A DNA stretch of 64,000 nucleotides from the NCBI GenBank assembly GCA_947252645.1, contig CAMXWF010000008.1, positions 51,523 to 115,522 of the forward strand, in the 5' to 3' direction. The position numbers and the translations under genes were made by a program. Origin of the DNA: an uncultured Bacteroidia bacterium. GTDB lineage: Bacteria; Bacteroidota; Bacteroidia; Bacteroidales; CAJPTX01. Below the pieces are notes generated by a model. It searched no databases and was not told the DNA's origin. It saw only the letters and a program-made list of their open reading frames with translations. Below are positions 34,003 through 44,132 of this stretch, one piece after another (the stretch's first letter is position 1; each line of letters starts with the position of its first letter).

Positions 34003-37000
34003 GGCACTGGCTGCTCCTCGGGCGTGGTGCGTACGGAAGCGGGTTCCTCGGCCCTCAGGCCTTCTTTGGCCTTATGTTGGAAGAAGCGGCGTAGACGGTT
34101 GAGCAGCTCTTCTAGGGTGTCGAAGGAGGTGCCGTAGACTAATCCGATGCCGGCGGTATAGGGGTTCTGGTCGCTGAATACCAGGTCGTCGTTAGAGCGG
34201 GCGAAGGCCTTGTACTGTAGGTTGTCGATGAAGCTGCTATTCTTGGTGACGCTGATGTTGCCCGCGACGGCACTGCTGGTGGTGTTCTTGTTGACATCCC
34301 AGTTGGCGTCGATGTTGAGCCCTGCTTCCAGCCACTGGAGGGAGAAGGAGACCTCGGCCTCGTCTTGGTTTTTTTCGAGGTTGCCGTCGGCCCGTTGGTA
34401 GTTGAGCCCTAGGCCGATCATGGCTGGGCTTCCCATTTGGGCTAACCAGTTGTTGAGCTGACCAAAGACCAGATCGGAGAGGGAGGAGAGGAGCATGTTG
34501 CTCACGTTGACCCCGCGGAGCGAGCTTTGCCCGCCGGGCTGCGCATTCTTGTCCTGGGCTGTGGCCATGCTGCCATCGGGCATGAACATCCCGAGCAGGA
34601 GCAGGGAGGCGAATTGCCGCATGGTTTTCTCCTCGGAGTTGATGGCCGTGGCGACTAGGCTCTGTGTTTCAGCATCGGCACCGGGCACGTTGAGCCCGAA
34701 GGAGATCATGGGCGCGAGGAGGTTGCCTGTGATGTGTATTTGGCACTCGACGGGGACTCTGCTCTTGTAGCGTGAGGCATCGCTGGTAGCCAGGAGGTTG
34801 GCGAGAGATGTTCTGACGGTGTAGATGGCGGTGACGTCGAGCGTGGAGGCCTTGAGGTCTCCGGCCATGGAGATATGGCTTCCGTTCTCAATGGCGAACT
34901 TGCGCGAGAGTAGGCCCTCGAGTGCATAGTTGAAATCGCCGCGCTGGATGGTGTAGTTGCCGAAGAGCTGAGCGGGTTCAGGCGCTGGGCGCATAAGGAT
35001 GCGCAGATCGCCTTGTCCTCGTACGTTCATGCTGCTGCCGGTGCGCTGGTCGATCACCACCTCCAGCTGGGCATCTGGAGTGAGGGTGAGGCCCAAGTCC
35101 ATGCTGTGGTTGCTATTCTGGTTGGCCACCTTCAATGGTTGGCTGTCTATAGCTGCGGTGCCGGAGTTGCGAGAGAGGAATTGGAGGGAGTTCATGGTTT
35201 TGGCCACGGACTGCGTGGGCAGGTGGAAATGGAGCGAGGTGCCACTCTCGGTTTTGGCATTCAGCTGTAAGTCGAGCTTATGTACGGACCCTTGCGCGAG
35301 GAGTTCAAGTGAGGAGATCAGCTTTCCGCTATAGAGTGCGCCCGCTTTGACGGGAGTATTCATGAGGGTGAACTGGTTGGCGCGCACGCGCAGATGCAGT
35401 GGGGCATCGGGGAGGTTTTGTAGCTGGACCATGCCGTTGAGTTGCAATAGGTGGTCCTCTGGGTCGCGGACGAGGAAATTATTGAGGAGTATTTTCTGTC
35501 CGTCGAGGCGGATGGTGGAGCTGGTGCGGAAAACGACCCCAAGGTCTTTCACATAGATTCCGGCGTTGGTGAAGCGCAGGAGCCCTTTTGCCCGAGGTGC
35601 TTTTAGGGAGCCAGAGACGCTTAAAGTGCCGTTGAGGACTCCAGAACGGGCTTCCACCACTTCCTCGGTGAGGTAATTGAGGAGACGCAGATCGCAGGAG
35701 TCCACCTGCAGAGTGCCGTGCAAGGCTTGGCTAGGAGTCAGATAGAGGCCAGTGAGTTTGATGTCTTGATGCCCATCGAGCCTTGTGTTCACTAGTGACA
35801 GGGCAATGGTGTCGAGGTTTCGCGAGGTAGAGGCCTCGAAGTCGAGCTGCCCCAGCAGAGACTCTCGGACCCTGAGGTCTTGGACTCTACCAGTGGTTTT
35901 TAGCTGGGCTAGTCGGTAGGCCCCCCCTACGCGTGCTTGGAGGGAGAGGCGACCTTTGAGCGGGAGATCCTTGGGTAAGAGAGGTTGCAATTCTTCAAAG
36001 GCCAACCCCTCGATGTCCACTTGGAGCGTGTCGTGGAGCGATGGGGAAGCCAAGCCAGCCACGGAGATAGTGGTAAGTCCATGGCGCAGACGGAAGTTCT
36101 CTACCTCCACTCCGAGGGTGTCGAAATTGATACGAGGCATGTTCATTTCCCAGCGGTCGTCGCCGAGGGCGAGCCAGCTGTCATGGGGACGCAGGCGCAA
36201 GTAAGGCCGCTGGGTGGAATCGCCAGGCCTGAGTTCGAAATTGCACTCTAGGTTTGTTTTCAGATCGGCCGCATCGGGCATAGCAGCCTGCAAGGAGAGT
36301 GATCCGAGACCAGCACCGAGGGTGGCGCGGAGATGCAGGGGGAGGATCGCCAGTTTGGCCCTGGAGAGTCGTTGGGCCAGCAGCTGGGTTTCTAGCGTTG
36401 AGTCTTGCCCCAGGATGTTAAAATCTACGTCCTCCAACTCCACGCTGTCAAACTTGAGCCTATGGCTAAGGAAGGCTAGGTGGAGAGATTTTTCTAGTGG
36501 TGTATAGCTGGCATCAAGCCTACTTCCTGGAGCTACGTGGAGCTGTGGGTAGAAGAGGTAGAGCAGGGTGTCGAGCTGTCGGGTTTCCAGGGTGAGGCGA
36601 TAGGAGCCTGGAGGGGGTGTGCGCAAGCTATCGTTGGCACGGAGGGGAGCATAGGGATCGTCCTTGAGCCAGCCGTGGGCCTGTAGGGGAAGGTGGTAGT
36701 CGAGCAGACTGGCTAAGTTGGGCAAGGCGAACTTAAATGGCAGGTTGGCCTCCAGGGAGGCTCGGAAGAGCGGAGACTCTACGTTGATATGTCGTTGGGC
36801 TTCGTCCTGCTGTGCTTGGATGCGTAGTTCTGGTACACGGAGAGAGCCTCTAGCATGCTGGCAGTGGAAATTGGAGAAGGTCAGGGCGCCCGATAGGTTG
36901 TCGAGGGAGTTCCCCTGTAGCGAGCTGCGCAGATGGAAGGCGAGGTTGGAGATGGAGTCGCAGCCGGGGATATGCATTTGCGCCACTAGGGCTTTGTCGA

Positions 37001-38612
37001 CCGCTAGGCTAAAGTGGAGGAAGGGAATGGTGTCGGCGAAGTCGACGATGCCGTTGAATGTGGCGCTAACTAGGCTGTCATGGACAGCAAGTTGGCCGGA
37101 GTAGCTTTTTGGAGTGGAGAAGCCGTGTAACGTGATGCCCGAATAGCTATGGCCGAATAGGGTGAAGGAGTCGACTTGTGCTTGTACTTGGACTCGCATA
37201 CCCGTGCGCTTGGCGTAGCTACCTTTTAGCTTTGTGCTGGCCGATAGGTTGCCCACCTGGGCATTGCCGAGCAGTTGCCCTAGGGAAAAGTTGACTGCGG
37301 ACACTGCGCCCTCATATCGCACTGGGGCCTTGGCCGGTGTAGCCAGAGCCATGTCGAGCTTCAGCCTCCCGAGGGCAGTTTCCACAGCACCATAGGCCAC
37401 AAAGTCGTCCAGGAATCCGGTCAGTTCTCCATGGTAATCTACGTGTTCAGCTCGCAACAGGGCCGATGGCAAGGCCAGGGGCTTGTGGAGAAAGGCCATC
37501 GACCAATGCGCTACGGCTGCCAGTGGGACCTGGAGCCGTGAAATTGCGCAATGTACCATGGTGTTGTGGAGATCAGGAAGCCCTGTGAGTGAGGCATCGA
37601 GAGCCAGCTGCAAGCCATCAGCGCTCCATAGCCTCAGGTGACGTAGTGAGATGTCAGACACCTTGCCTCGCAGGGAGCCTGCCAGGCAAAGCGAGGCGTT
37701 CTGTGCATGGGGAAGTGGGAAGAAGTAGGACAGATCGTCGAGGTTGAACCTTGAGGAGTCCACCTCCGCCTCCAGGTGGACGCTATCGATGAAGGAGGAG
37801 AGCGATTTCCAATGCGCATAGCGCAAGGCTAACTTGGGGAGTTGGAGGTAGGAGCCTCGTATTCTACTCGACACCTGGCGCATCTGCAGCCCAGTGGAGG
37901 AGATGGAGAGCAGCCCCCTGAAGTCCTGCACCTCGAGGCCGCCCCAGTCGCGCGCGCAGAGCTGCACGATTTCCATGCGGGTGGTGTCTGACTGCTGTCT
38001 GAAGCCCTTCGCCTTCAGCTTGGCCACATCGATGGACATGCAGCTGTAAGCCAAACGTCCCTGCTGACGGCGTGCGGAGGTGTCGACAAAGCGGAAGCGG
38101 AAACGCTCCACTTCTATTCGAGGGATATCTAGCACGAAGCGGTGCTTAGGCCCTTTTTTCGGCTTGTGGAATTTGTCCAGCAGCCTTGTCAAATTCATGC
38201 CGTGGTGACCATATTTATATATGTAGAACCCACCATCGGCTATACGGGTAGTCTCCATGGCCACCGAGCGGCCCCCGGGGCCAAGATGGCGCAGCGCAGT
38301 TGTAAGGTGCTTGGCGAAAAAGAGGGTGTCGTGTTCTCCGTCGAGGCAAAGCACATCGGCTAGCCGTACGCGGAGCATTGGGTCGAGCGATACAGCCCCC
38401 ACCTCCACCTGGACCCCCAGGGCATTGGAGGCCAACTCGGAGAGCTGCGTGCCAAGCCAACGCTGCACCTGGGGGACTTGCAATAAGACAACGACCAAGA
38501 AAACAAGGGAAAACAGACCCAGGGTGAGCCAGAAGACCCCCGCAACGAGCACGTTGAGCAACTTGCGCAGCAAGCACTTTCGTGCAGGTTTTCCAGCACG
38601 GGCCTTCTCCAT
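33999..38612 (-). CDS. tamB: TamB-like translocation/assembly module protein
   Basis: About 1,537 residues. One N-terminal membrane anchor ('LLNVLVAGVFWLTLGLFSLVFLVVVLLQ') is followed by a very long periplasmic beta-rich region. The C-terminal DUF490/TamB domain is recognisable: 'LRIQRGDFNYALEGLLSRKFAIENG'-type strands, 'LLLLGMFMPDGSM', 'ARSNDDLVFSDQNPYTAGIGLVYG'. TamB-like proteins bridge inner and outer membrane and are thought to carry phospholipids or help barrel assembly. ATG 38612 or GTG 38621 may be the start. It lies 27 nt after pgi and is the last gene of the lipoprotein-gpsA-pgi-tamB operon. An Omp85-type partner may be the gene at 5245, far away. Confidence 0.9.
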   Translation of the reverse strand: MEKARAGKPARKCLLRKLLNVLVAGVFWLTLGLFSLVFLVVVLLQVPQVQRWLGTQLSELASNALGVQVEVGAVSLDPMLRVRLADVLCLDGEHDTLFFAKHLTTALRHLGPGGRSVAMETTRIADGGFYIYKYGHHGMNLTRLLDKFHKPKKGPKHRFVLDIPRIEVERFRFRFVDTSARRQQGRLAYSCMSIDVAKLKAKGFRQQSDTTRMEIVQLCARDWGGLEVQDFRGLLSISSTGLQMRQVSSRIRGSYLQLPKLALRYAHWKSLSSFIDSVHLEAEVDSSRFNLDDLSYFFPLPHAQNASLCLAGSLRGKVSDISLRHLRLWSADGLQLALDASLTGLPDLHNTMVHCAISRLQVPLAAVAHWSMAFLHKPLALPSALLRAEHVDYHGELTGFLDDFVAYGAVETALGRLKLDMALATPAKAPVRYEGAVSAVNFSLGQLLGNAQVGNLSASTKLKGSYAKRTGMRVQVQAQVDSFTLFGHSYSGITLHGFSTPKSYSGQLAVHDSLVSATFNGIVDFADTIPFLHFSLAVDKALVAQMHIPGCDSISNLAFHLRSSLQGNSLDNLSGALTFSNFHCQHARGSLRVPELRIQAQQDEAQRHINVESPLFRASLEANLPFKFALPNLASLLDYHLPLQAHGWLKDDPYAPLRANDSLRTPPPGSYRLTLETRQLDTLLYLFYPQLHVAPGSRLDASYTPLEKSLHLAFLSHRLKFDSVELEDVDFNILGQDSTLETQLLAQRLSRAKLAILPLHLRATLGAGLGSLSLQAAMPDAADLKTNLECNFELRPGDSTQRPYLRLRPHDSWLALGDDRWEMNMPRINFDTLGVEVENFRLRHGLTTISVAGLASPSLHDTLQVDIEGLAFEELQPLLPKDLPLKGRLSLQARVGGAYRLAQLKTTGRVQDLRVRESLLGQLDFEASTSRNLDTIALSLVNTRLDGHQDIKLTGLYLTPSQALHGTLQVDSCDLRLLNYLTEEVVEARSGVLNGTLSVSGSLKAPRAKGLLRFTNAGIYVKDLGVVFRTSSTIRLDGQKILLNNFLVRDPEDHLLQLNGMVQLQNLPDAPLHLRVRANQFTLMNTPVKAGALYSGKLISSLELLAQGSVHKLDLQLNAKTESGTSLHFHLPTQSVAKTMNSLQFLSRNSGTAAIDSQPLKVANQNSNHSMDLGLTLTPDAQLEVVIDQRTGSSMNVRGQGDLRILMRPAPEPAQLFGNYTIQRGDFNYALEGLLSRKFAIENGSHISMAGDLKASTLDVTAIYTVRTSLANLLATSDASRYKSRVPVECQIHITGNLLAPMISFGLNVPGADAETQSLVATAINSEEKTMRQFASLLLLGMFMPDGSMATAQDKNAQPGGQSSLRGVNVSNMLLSSLSDLVFGQLNNWLAQMGSPAMIGLGLNYQRADGNLEKNQDEAEVSFSLQWLEAGLNIDANWDVNKNTTSSAVAGNISVTKNSSFIDNLQYKAFARSNDDLVFSDQNPYTAGIGLVYGTSFDTLEELLNRLRRFFQHKAKEGLRAEEPASVRTTPEEQPVP

Positions 38613-38639
38613 CACCGACACACTACCGATGCGAGCCCC

Positions 38640-39926
38640 TTACTTCGCTGGTCGCCCCAGTCGACTGAACATATGCCCTTTGTAGGCCTCAACGCCCGGC
38701 TGGTTGAATGGGGGGACGGCCTGGCAAATGCAGGATAGGGCGCACGAGTACTCAAGGAAGTAGATCAGGTAGCCCAAGTCGGAGCAGCGACGGGCACCGA
38801 TCCAAAGTGTCAGAGAGGGCAAACCGCCCTCTAGGTGGGCCTGCTGGGTGGCTTCCTGGGCCACCAGGTTGAGCTCATGCACAGTGCGTGCAGCGAGGTA
38901 GTTTAGGCCATCGCGGTTGTCTGCATCGCTTGGCACGCGCAGGTCGTGCTGCACCTGGCGGAACTGCATGTGGGTGGCAAAGAAGAAGCGATGCCCTTCC
39001 TGGAAGTATTGCCCCAGGGAGTGGAGATCGGTAGTAAAGATGGCCGAGGTGGGAAAGATTCCTCGTCCCAACTTGCCCTCGCTCTCGGCAAAGAGCTGTT
39101 TACACCATTCGAGGAGCCCGCGCAGGTAGGGGGAATAGCCCACCATGACCTCCACGCGGTGCCCCAGCTGGTACTGGTAGTAGCGAGCCGAGGCATAGCG
39201 CGCAGGCAAGGAGCTCTCCAGCGGGGCAGACAAGAACTCCTCTTGAGCCTTCTGCGCTCCACGGAGCAGCGCATCAACATCTACGCCAGCTATAAGTAGG
39301 GGCAGCAACCCCACGGCGGATAGCACCGAGTAGCGCCCCCCCACATTATCGGGCACCACGTAGCGCGTCCAACCATGGGCCTCGGCCATATCATGCAAGG
39401 CCCCACGGTGGGCATCGGTGATGGCCACCACATGCGAGGGCTCCAGGGCCACACCGCGCGACTGCTCATAGTAGCGCATGAAGATCCGCAGGGCCACTGC
39501 CGGCTCTAGGGTAGTACCCGACTTGGATATCACGACTACGCCAACACGCCTACCTTCAAGCTTCTGCAGCACATTGTAGAGATAGTCGGAGCAGAGACTA
39601 TTGCCCACGAAATAGATCTCAGGGCCACTGACCTGCTCAGGCAAGGCTTCTATCAGCGCGGCGGCGCCGAGATAGGACCCCCCAATGCCAAACATCAGGA
39701 CGGCGTCGCATTCCTTGCGAAGGTGGTCTGCGGTGGCTTTCATCCGATCGAGCTCAGCACCCTGCATATCGGTGGGCAAGGTCATCCAGCCTAAGAAATC
39801 ACGCCCTTCCACATCCGCACGCCGCAGCCGCCGCTCGGCATCCTGCGCACGTTGCATACTCTCCTCGAAGGCATCCGACTGCCCCACAATGGGGTAGTTG
39901 CTGAAATCCAACTCAAGCAAGCTCAT
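38640..39926 (-). CDS. pgi: glucose-6-phosphate isomerase
   Basis: 428 residues. Interconverts glucose-6-phosphate and fructose-6-phosphate. The short form typical of Firmicutes and Bacteroidota. Seen: 'LMFGIGGSYLGAAALIEAL', the phosphate-binding 'VVISKSGTTLEPAVALRIF', 'VPDNVGGRYSVLSAVGLLPL' (PGI signature) and 'FNQPGVEAYK' with the catalytic C-terminal Lys. It starts 31 nt after gpsA. Confidence 0.96.
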   Translation of the reverse strand: MSLLELDFSNYPIVGQSDAFEESMQRAQDAERRLRRADVEGRDFLGWMTLPTDMQGAELDRMKATADHLRKECDAVLMFGIGGSYLGAAALIEALPEQVSGPEIYFVGNSLCSDYLYNVLQKLEGRRVGVVVISKSGTTLEPAVALRIFMRYYEQSRGVALEPSHVVAITDAHRGALHDMAEAHGWTRYVVPDNVGGRYSVLSAVGLLPLLIAGVDVDALLRGAQKAQEEFLSAPLESSLPARYASARYYQYQLGHRVEVMVGYSPYLRGLLEWCKQLFAESEGKLGRGIFPTSAIFTTDLHSLGQYFQEGHRFFFATHMQFRQVQHDLRVPSDADNRDGLNYLAARTVHELNLVAQEATQQAHLEGGLPSLTLWIGARRCSDLGYLIYFLEYSCALSCICQAVPPFNQPGVEAYKGHMFSRLGRPAK

Positions 39927-39957
39927 GATCAGTTCCTCCCTTGCTACTGGTACTAGC

Positions 39958-40953
39958 TCATCGTAGACTTGCGGTCAGGGCCTGCATGGCCTCTCCGGGT
40001 GCTTTGTCTTCGTAGAGTACACTATACACCATGTCGGCAATTGGCATATGCACCTTATGGCTGGCGTTGAGGGCGTGGATGCCCTCCGCGGCATAATAGC
40101 CCTCGGCCACCATCTCCATTTCGGCCTGGGTTGCCTGGACGCTGTAGCCCTTCCCTATCATAGAGCCGAAGGTCCTATTGCGGCTGAACTGCGAGTAGCA
40201 GGTGACCAGCAGATCGCCGAGGTAGGCCGAATCGGTCACATCGCGCGTTGAGGGGTATGAGGCGTTCAGGTAGTCACGCATCTCAGTTAAGCTGTTACTC
40301 GTGAGGATAGCCATGAAGTTATCCCCATAGCCCAGCCCGTGCGCCATGCCCACGGCGATGGCGTAGACATTCTTCAGGATGGCACTGTACTCGGCGCCAT
40401 AGATGTCGGTGGCAAGCACAGTGTTGATGTAGGGCGTGGCGAAGAGAGCCGCCATGCGCTCGGCATCCTTAAGGTCTTTGCAACTGAAGGTCAAATAGGA
40501 CAGCCGCTCAAGCGACACCTCCTCGGCGTGGCAGGGCCCACTGATCACCCCGAGGCGCGAGTAGCTCGTCTGGAAATTCTGCCGCAGGTATTCCGAAACG
40601 GTCATATGCACCTTTGGCACCAAGCCCTTGACGGCCGTCAGCACGAATTTGTCCTTCAGACCATCGCCAGTGCCCTCGAGCCACGTGGGCAAAAAGGCCG
40701 AAGGCACCACCACCAGCACCACCTCAGCTCCTGCCAGCCCTGTGCGCAAATCTGGCACTAAGACCAAGCGATCCAGATTGAAGTGGATAGAGCTCAGGTA
40801 GTGGGGATTATAGCCTCTACGCTGCACATGCTCGCGCAGCTGGTCATTGCGAATGTACCAACTCACCTGATGGAGATTCTCATGCAATATCTTCACCAGA
40901 GCTGTTGCCCAACTACCGCCCCCAATCACTAGCACCTTGGTTTCTTCACGCAT
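39958..40953 (-). CDS. gpsA: NAD(P)H-dependent glycerol-3-phosphate dehydrogenase
   Basis: 331 residues. Makes sn-glycerol-3-phosphate from dihydroxyacetone phosphate for phospholipid synthesis. The Rossmann motif is 'VLVIGGGSWATALVKIL'; 'ISGPCHAEEVSLER', 'YGAEYSAILKNVYAIAVGMAHGLGYGDN' (catalytic Lys) and 'DSAYLGDLLVTCYSQFSRNRTFG' are family blocks. The first Rossmann glycines read GGGSWA where GGGAWG-like is common. It begins 2 nt after the lipoprotein stop. The gpsA-pgi pairing also occurs in other Porphyromonas. Confidence 0.96.
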   Translation of the reverse strand: MREETKVLVIGGGSWATALVKILHENLHQVSWYIRNDQLREHVQRRGYNPHYLSSIHFNLDRLVLVPDLRTGLAGAEVVLVVVPSAFLPTWLEGTGDGLKDKFVLTAVKGLVPKVHMTVSEYLRQNFQTSYSRLGVISGPCHAEEVSLERLSYLTFSCKDLKDAERMAALFATPYINTVLATDIYGAEYSAILKNVYAIAVGMAHGLGYGDNFMAILTSNSLTEMRDYLNASYPSTRDVTDSAYLGDLLVTCYSQFSRNRTFGSMIGKGYSVQATQAEMEMVAEGYYAAEGIHALNASHKVHMPIADMVYSVLYEDKAPGEAMQALTASLR

Positions 40954-40955
40954 AG

Positions 40956-41204
40956 CTACTCCTCGTGGATCTCAATCGCTTCCCCCATGGCAAGGGCTTG
41001 GAACTGCACTGCGGGGCGAGAGCCCACGTAGTCGTCCTCTAGGCGCCAGTAGTCTCGCCTATAGCTACAGTTGCACTTCGGAGCCCTATAGACCCGATTG
41101 CCCTGACGACCATAGGCCGCCGAGCGCAAATTCCTGCTCGAGCCACATGCCCCCAGCATGAACAACACCACTACGCACAGCGCCGCACGCCCCACTACAC
41201 CCAT
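40956..41204 (-). CDS. small lipoprotein, function unknown
   Basis: 82 residues. A short signal peptide ends in a lipobox LGAC with Cys20, so the mature protein is a lipid-anchored protein of about 62 residues. The mature part is rich in Arg and Tyr ('YRAPKCNCSYRRDYWRLEDDY') with two further Cys in CNC. No family is recognised. It is the first gene of the gpsA-pgi-tamB operon and sits right behind the best promoter in the window. Confidence 0.78.
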   Translation of the reverse strand: MGVVGRAALCVVVLFMLGACGSSRNLRSAAYGRQGNRVYRAPKCNCSYRRDYWRLEDDYVGSRPAVQFQALAMGEAIEIHEE

Positions 41205-41549
41205 TGCCTACGCCCTCTACCTAACGCTACAAAGGTACATAAATACCCCTGCCTATCAAAACAGTGACAACGCCCTACCCTACTCCTCGCCGTAGTACCC
41301 GCCATCAAACGATACCCTGCCCCGCGTGGCGCTTGCTTCTGCGAGCCATTCATAGCGGGTGAACCTACCCCTAGCGCAACAAGAAACTGATGGGATGTCT
41401 TGCGCAGGGCAAGCTGGCCTGGGAAACTACGACTAAGACTGCCAGGGAAAGGAGTTCAATGCTCCCATGCGAACCCTCAGGAAGCGCACAAGGTACGCCC
41501 ACCCCCGGCGAAACGACTTGGATTATCCCTGCGCCGTGGGTATCTACTG
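41205..41549. other. 345-nt region between the patatin gene and the lipoprotein operon
   Basis: Holds the lipoprotein operon promoter at its left end. The rest shows no gene, RNA or clear terminator for the patatin-like gene. A plus-strand frame after AAAGGAG near 41453 runs antisense into the patatin gene and is not credible. Confidence 0.5.
41230..41260 (-). promoter_or_regulatory. consensus Bacteroidota promoter of the lipoprotein-gpsA-pgi-tamB operon
   Basis: Minus strand: TTTG (41257-41260), exactly 19 nt, then TACCTTTG (41230-41237). A full match to TTTG-N19-TAnnTTTG. Transcription would begin near 41223, leaving a leader of about 20 nt before the ATG at 41204. Confidence 0.85.
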
Positions 41550-43982
41550 CTAGAATGGGTAGCCCAGCGAGAGGTAGAACCAGACAGTACTATTCTCAGA
41601 GCTCAACGCCACCGAGCCTTCCATGGGGCCAAGCAGCGTCATCCAGCCAAGGCTCAGACTCCCGCCCAGGATGGCCCGTGAGGGCCTTAGCACCTGTTTG
41701 AAGAGGTCGAGGAAACCATCGTTACTCTGTAAGTAGTTGACCCGACCCATGGCGTAGAGTTCCTTCCAGAGGCGCACGCGCACCGTGGTGCCCACCGCCC
41801 AGATGTTATGGGCCACGAGCTGCGCCTGCCCCAAGCCGTGGAAAACCACATCTTCCAGGGGGTTGCGCACAATTTTGTCTGAGGCTCCCACCCTGTAGCC
41901 CACGTGCTTACCCTGTCCTTGGCTGGTAAACCCCAGGGCGACCGTGGGCTCCAGGTAGACCCAATTGGCAATAGGCAACACCGCATCGTATTGCCCGGAA
42001 AGGGTAAAAGTGTTTCGGCGTTGCTTGAAGTCTTTATCGATCTTCTCGGCAGCAGCGGCCGTCGTGTCGAGTAGGGTTGTTGTCGACTTGGTATAGTACT
42101 GCCACCCTGCTTGAGCCTTTACGCGATGCCCGCTGCTGGGGAAGTAATGGCGGTCGAAAGTATTGAGGTCATACCTGAGCATGAGATTCATGCGGTGCAG
42201 GTGAAACGCTGCGGGCTTGTTGACTCCAAACCAAGCCGCATAGGCCTGCGTGGGCTTCTGCATGGTGTACTCATAGTTGGTGCCCAGCTGGAGCATCTGA
42301 TTGTTGGTGAATGTATAGCCCAGCATGAAGTGGGCATCCATGGCATGCTCGCGGATATGGGCCACCTCTTGGTTGTAGACGTAGTAGGGAATGAGTTCCA
42401 TGTGGTAGTTGAAGGCCGCATCGAGAAAGCTACGCATACCTCGGGAGAAATAGAGCGTGTAGGCAGCGTGCAGGCGCGGCTGCGCGGAGATCTCCAGCGC
42501 CATGTGGATGCGCGAAGGCTGCGCAAAGGCATTCAAGTAGGTAAACTGGCCAATGGCGGCCGCACCGAGGAAATTGTTGAAATAGAGCTTAAGCCCCAGG
42601 GTGGCCTTCGGGCGCATGTGGCACGTGAGGCGAAGGACATGCGCAGTGTCAACATAGTAGGTGATGCGGTCGAAATAACGGGAGGCCTTAAGGCGCACAA
42701 TGCCCTGGTTGAGCGTAGCCCAGTCGAGGCTATCGGGCAGGTGGAGGCCTAGGCGCGTGCGCACGTAGGCACCCATGCCCGTGATGCTACTCTCCAACGC
42801 CAGTGAGTCAACACGGACGGGGCGTGTGGGACTTATGCCCCTATCTGGCGGCGGCAGCTGCCCTCCATTCTGGAGATCGCTGATGGCCTGTATCAAGGCT
42901 CTGTAGCGATTTCCTGCCCGCAGCCCCGCCTCTTCTATCGCCTGGCTCTGGGAAAAACCCGTAGGGGAGTAACCCTGCAAACGTGGAATGACCAGGAGAT
43001 CGAACATTTTGCTAGACTCCCTGGCATTCTTATTGCCCATACGCATGATGCTCAGGGTCAAAATGTTGAGTGGCGAAAGCTTGCTTGACGATGGGGGCTC
43101 GAAGGGCGTCGCAACGTAGACCCCTATGATGATGTCGGCGCCCAGGGCTACCACAGCCTCATAGGGCAAATTGTCAACGATGCCTCCATCAACGTAGAGG
43201 GCCGTATCCGCTACATTGACTGGCGTAAATACCCCCGGGACGGCCATGCTCGCCCGGATGGCCACCGGGAGTGAGCCTTGCGAAAAACCATGCAGACTCC
43301 CATTCAGCAGATCCACCGCATAGCAGCGAAATGGCCGCTGGAGGCTATCAAACGACCCTATATCGGTGGCAGGCCACGTAATGCGATGGAAGTAGTCCCA
43401 GAGGTTCTGGCTCTCAAGCATGCCAGGCGGCAGGTTGAGCTTGCCATCGCGCCACTCCAGCTCCACCTGAGTGCGCCCAACGGTGGGTTTCACGCTGATG
43501 TTGATTTGGCGCAGGTCTATCTTATTACTCAGCAGCTTATCCCAATCTGCATCGATATTGAGTTGGGAAATCTGCTCTGCATTGTAGCCCATGGCATACA
43601 GGCCGCCTATAATTGCCCCTGCGCTCGTGCCGGCTATGAAATCGGGGCGGATACCCTCCTCCTCCAGCACATGTAGCACTCCAATATGCGCCAAGCCGCG
43701 CGCCCCTCCACCGCTGAGCACAAGGCCTATCTTGGGCCTACGTCCTTCTTTACGCCAGCTGCTCCTCTGCACCTTATCGTGTAGCACCAGCAGCAGCGAA
43801 TCGACCTCAAGGGTGCTGTCCTGTATTTGCTCCGTACCCTGGAGCAAAGGCCAGAGGAGGTCGCCGGGAAGCTTGGTCTTAATCCTACGCAGAGAATCGG
43901 ACAATCCTGCCGTACCCTGCGGCTCAGCTCCAGCGATGAGGAGGGGCTGTAGCGCAAGGCTTAGGATTAAGCCCATCGCCAT
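41550..43982 (-). CDS. patatin-like phospholipase with outer-membrane barrel
   Basis: 810 residues: signal peptide (MGLILSLALQPLLIAGAEP), patatin-like serine lipase, then a C-terminal surface-antigen barrel. The patatin part has the oxyanion loop 'LVLSGGGARGLAHIGVLHVLEEEG', nucleophile 'GTSAGAIIGGLYAMG' and catalytic Asp in 'YVDGGIVDNLPYEAV'. The C-terminal 350 residues are alternating strands ending 'VWFYLSLGYPF' with terminal Phe. The design resembles PlpD/type Vd autotransporters, in which the lipase is displayed or released through its own barrel. ATG 43982 begins the signal peptide; a TTG at 44006 is in frame. It lies 150 nt after the SPOR lipoprotein gene on the same strand. Confidence 0.92.
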   Translation of the reverse strand: MAMGLILSLALQPLLIAGAEPQGTAGLSDSLRRIKTKLPGDLLWPLLQGTEQIQDSTLEVDSLLLVLHDKVQRSSWRKEGRRPKIGLVLSGGGARGLAHIGVLHVLEEEGIRPDFIAGTSAGAIIGGLYAMGYNAEQISQLNIDADWDKLLSNKIDLRQINISVKPTVGRTQVELEWRDGKLNLPPGMLESQNLWDYFHRITWPATDIGSFDSLQRPFRCYAVDLLNGSLHGFSQGSLPVAIRASMAVPGVFTPVNVADTALYVDGGIVDNLPYEAVVALGADIIIGVYVATPFEPPSSSKLSPLNILTLSIMRMGNKNARESSKMFDLLVIPRLQGYSPTGFSQSQAIEEAGLRAGNRYRALIQAISDLQNGGQLPPPDRGISPTRPVRVDSLALESSITGMGAYVRTRLGLHLPDSLDWATLNQGIVRLKASRYFDRITYYVDTAHVLRLTCHMRPKATLGLKLYFNNFLGAAAIGQFTYLNAFAQPSRIHMALEISAQPRLHAAYTLYFSRGMRSFLDAAFNYHMELIPYYVYNQEVAHIREHAMDAHFMLGYTFTNNQMLQLGTNYEYTMQKPTQAYAAWFGVNKPAAFHLHRMNLMLRYDLNTFDRHYFPSSGHRVKAQAGWQYYTKSTTTLLDTTAAAAEKIDKDFKQRRNTFTLSGQYDAVLPIANWVYLEPTVALGFTSQGQGKHVGYRVGASDKIVRNPLEDVVFHGLGQAQLVAHNIWAVGTTVRVRLWKELYAMGRVNYLQSNDGFLDLFKQVLRPSRAILGGSLSLGWMTLLGPMEGSVALSSENSTVWFYLSLGYPF

Positions 43983-44132
43983 CAGGGGAAAAAAGCAGGG
44001 GTGCAATTCTTAACAAGTAAGCCTCCCTGTCTACAAGCTATAAAGCTAGGATAGAAAGGGAGGTCTAATAGACATGCACACGTACACTCTCCACGCAGGG
44101 CAGGTGCGCCCTAGCGCACGAAAGCCAGGGCG

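Noticed and set aside
41390..41701. Plus-strand frame with an AAAGGAG upstream near 41453
   Set aside because: Runs antisense into the 3' end of the patatin gene and has no recognisable product.
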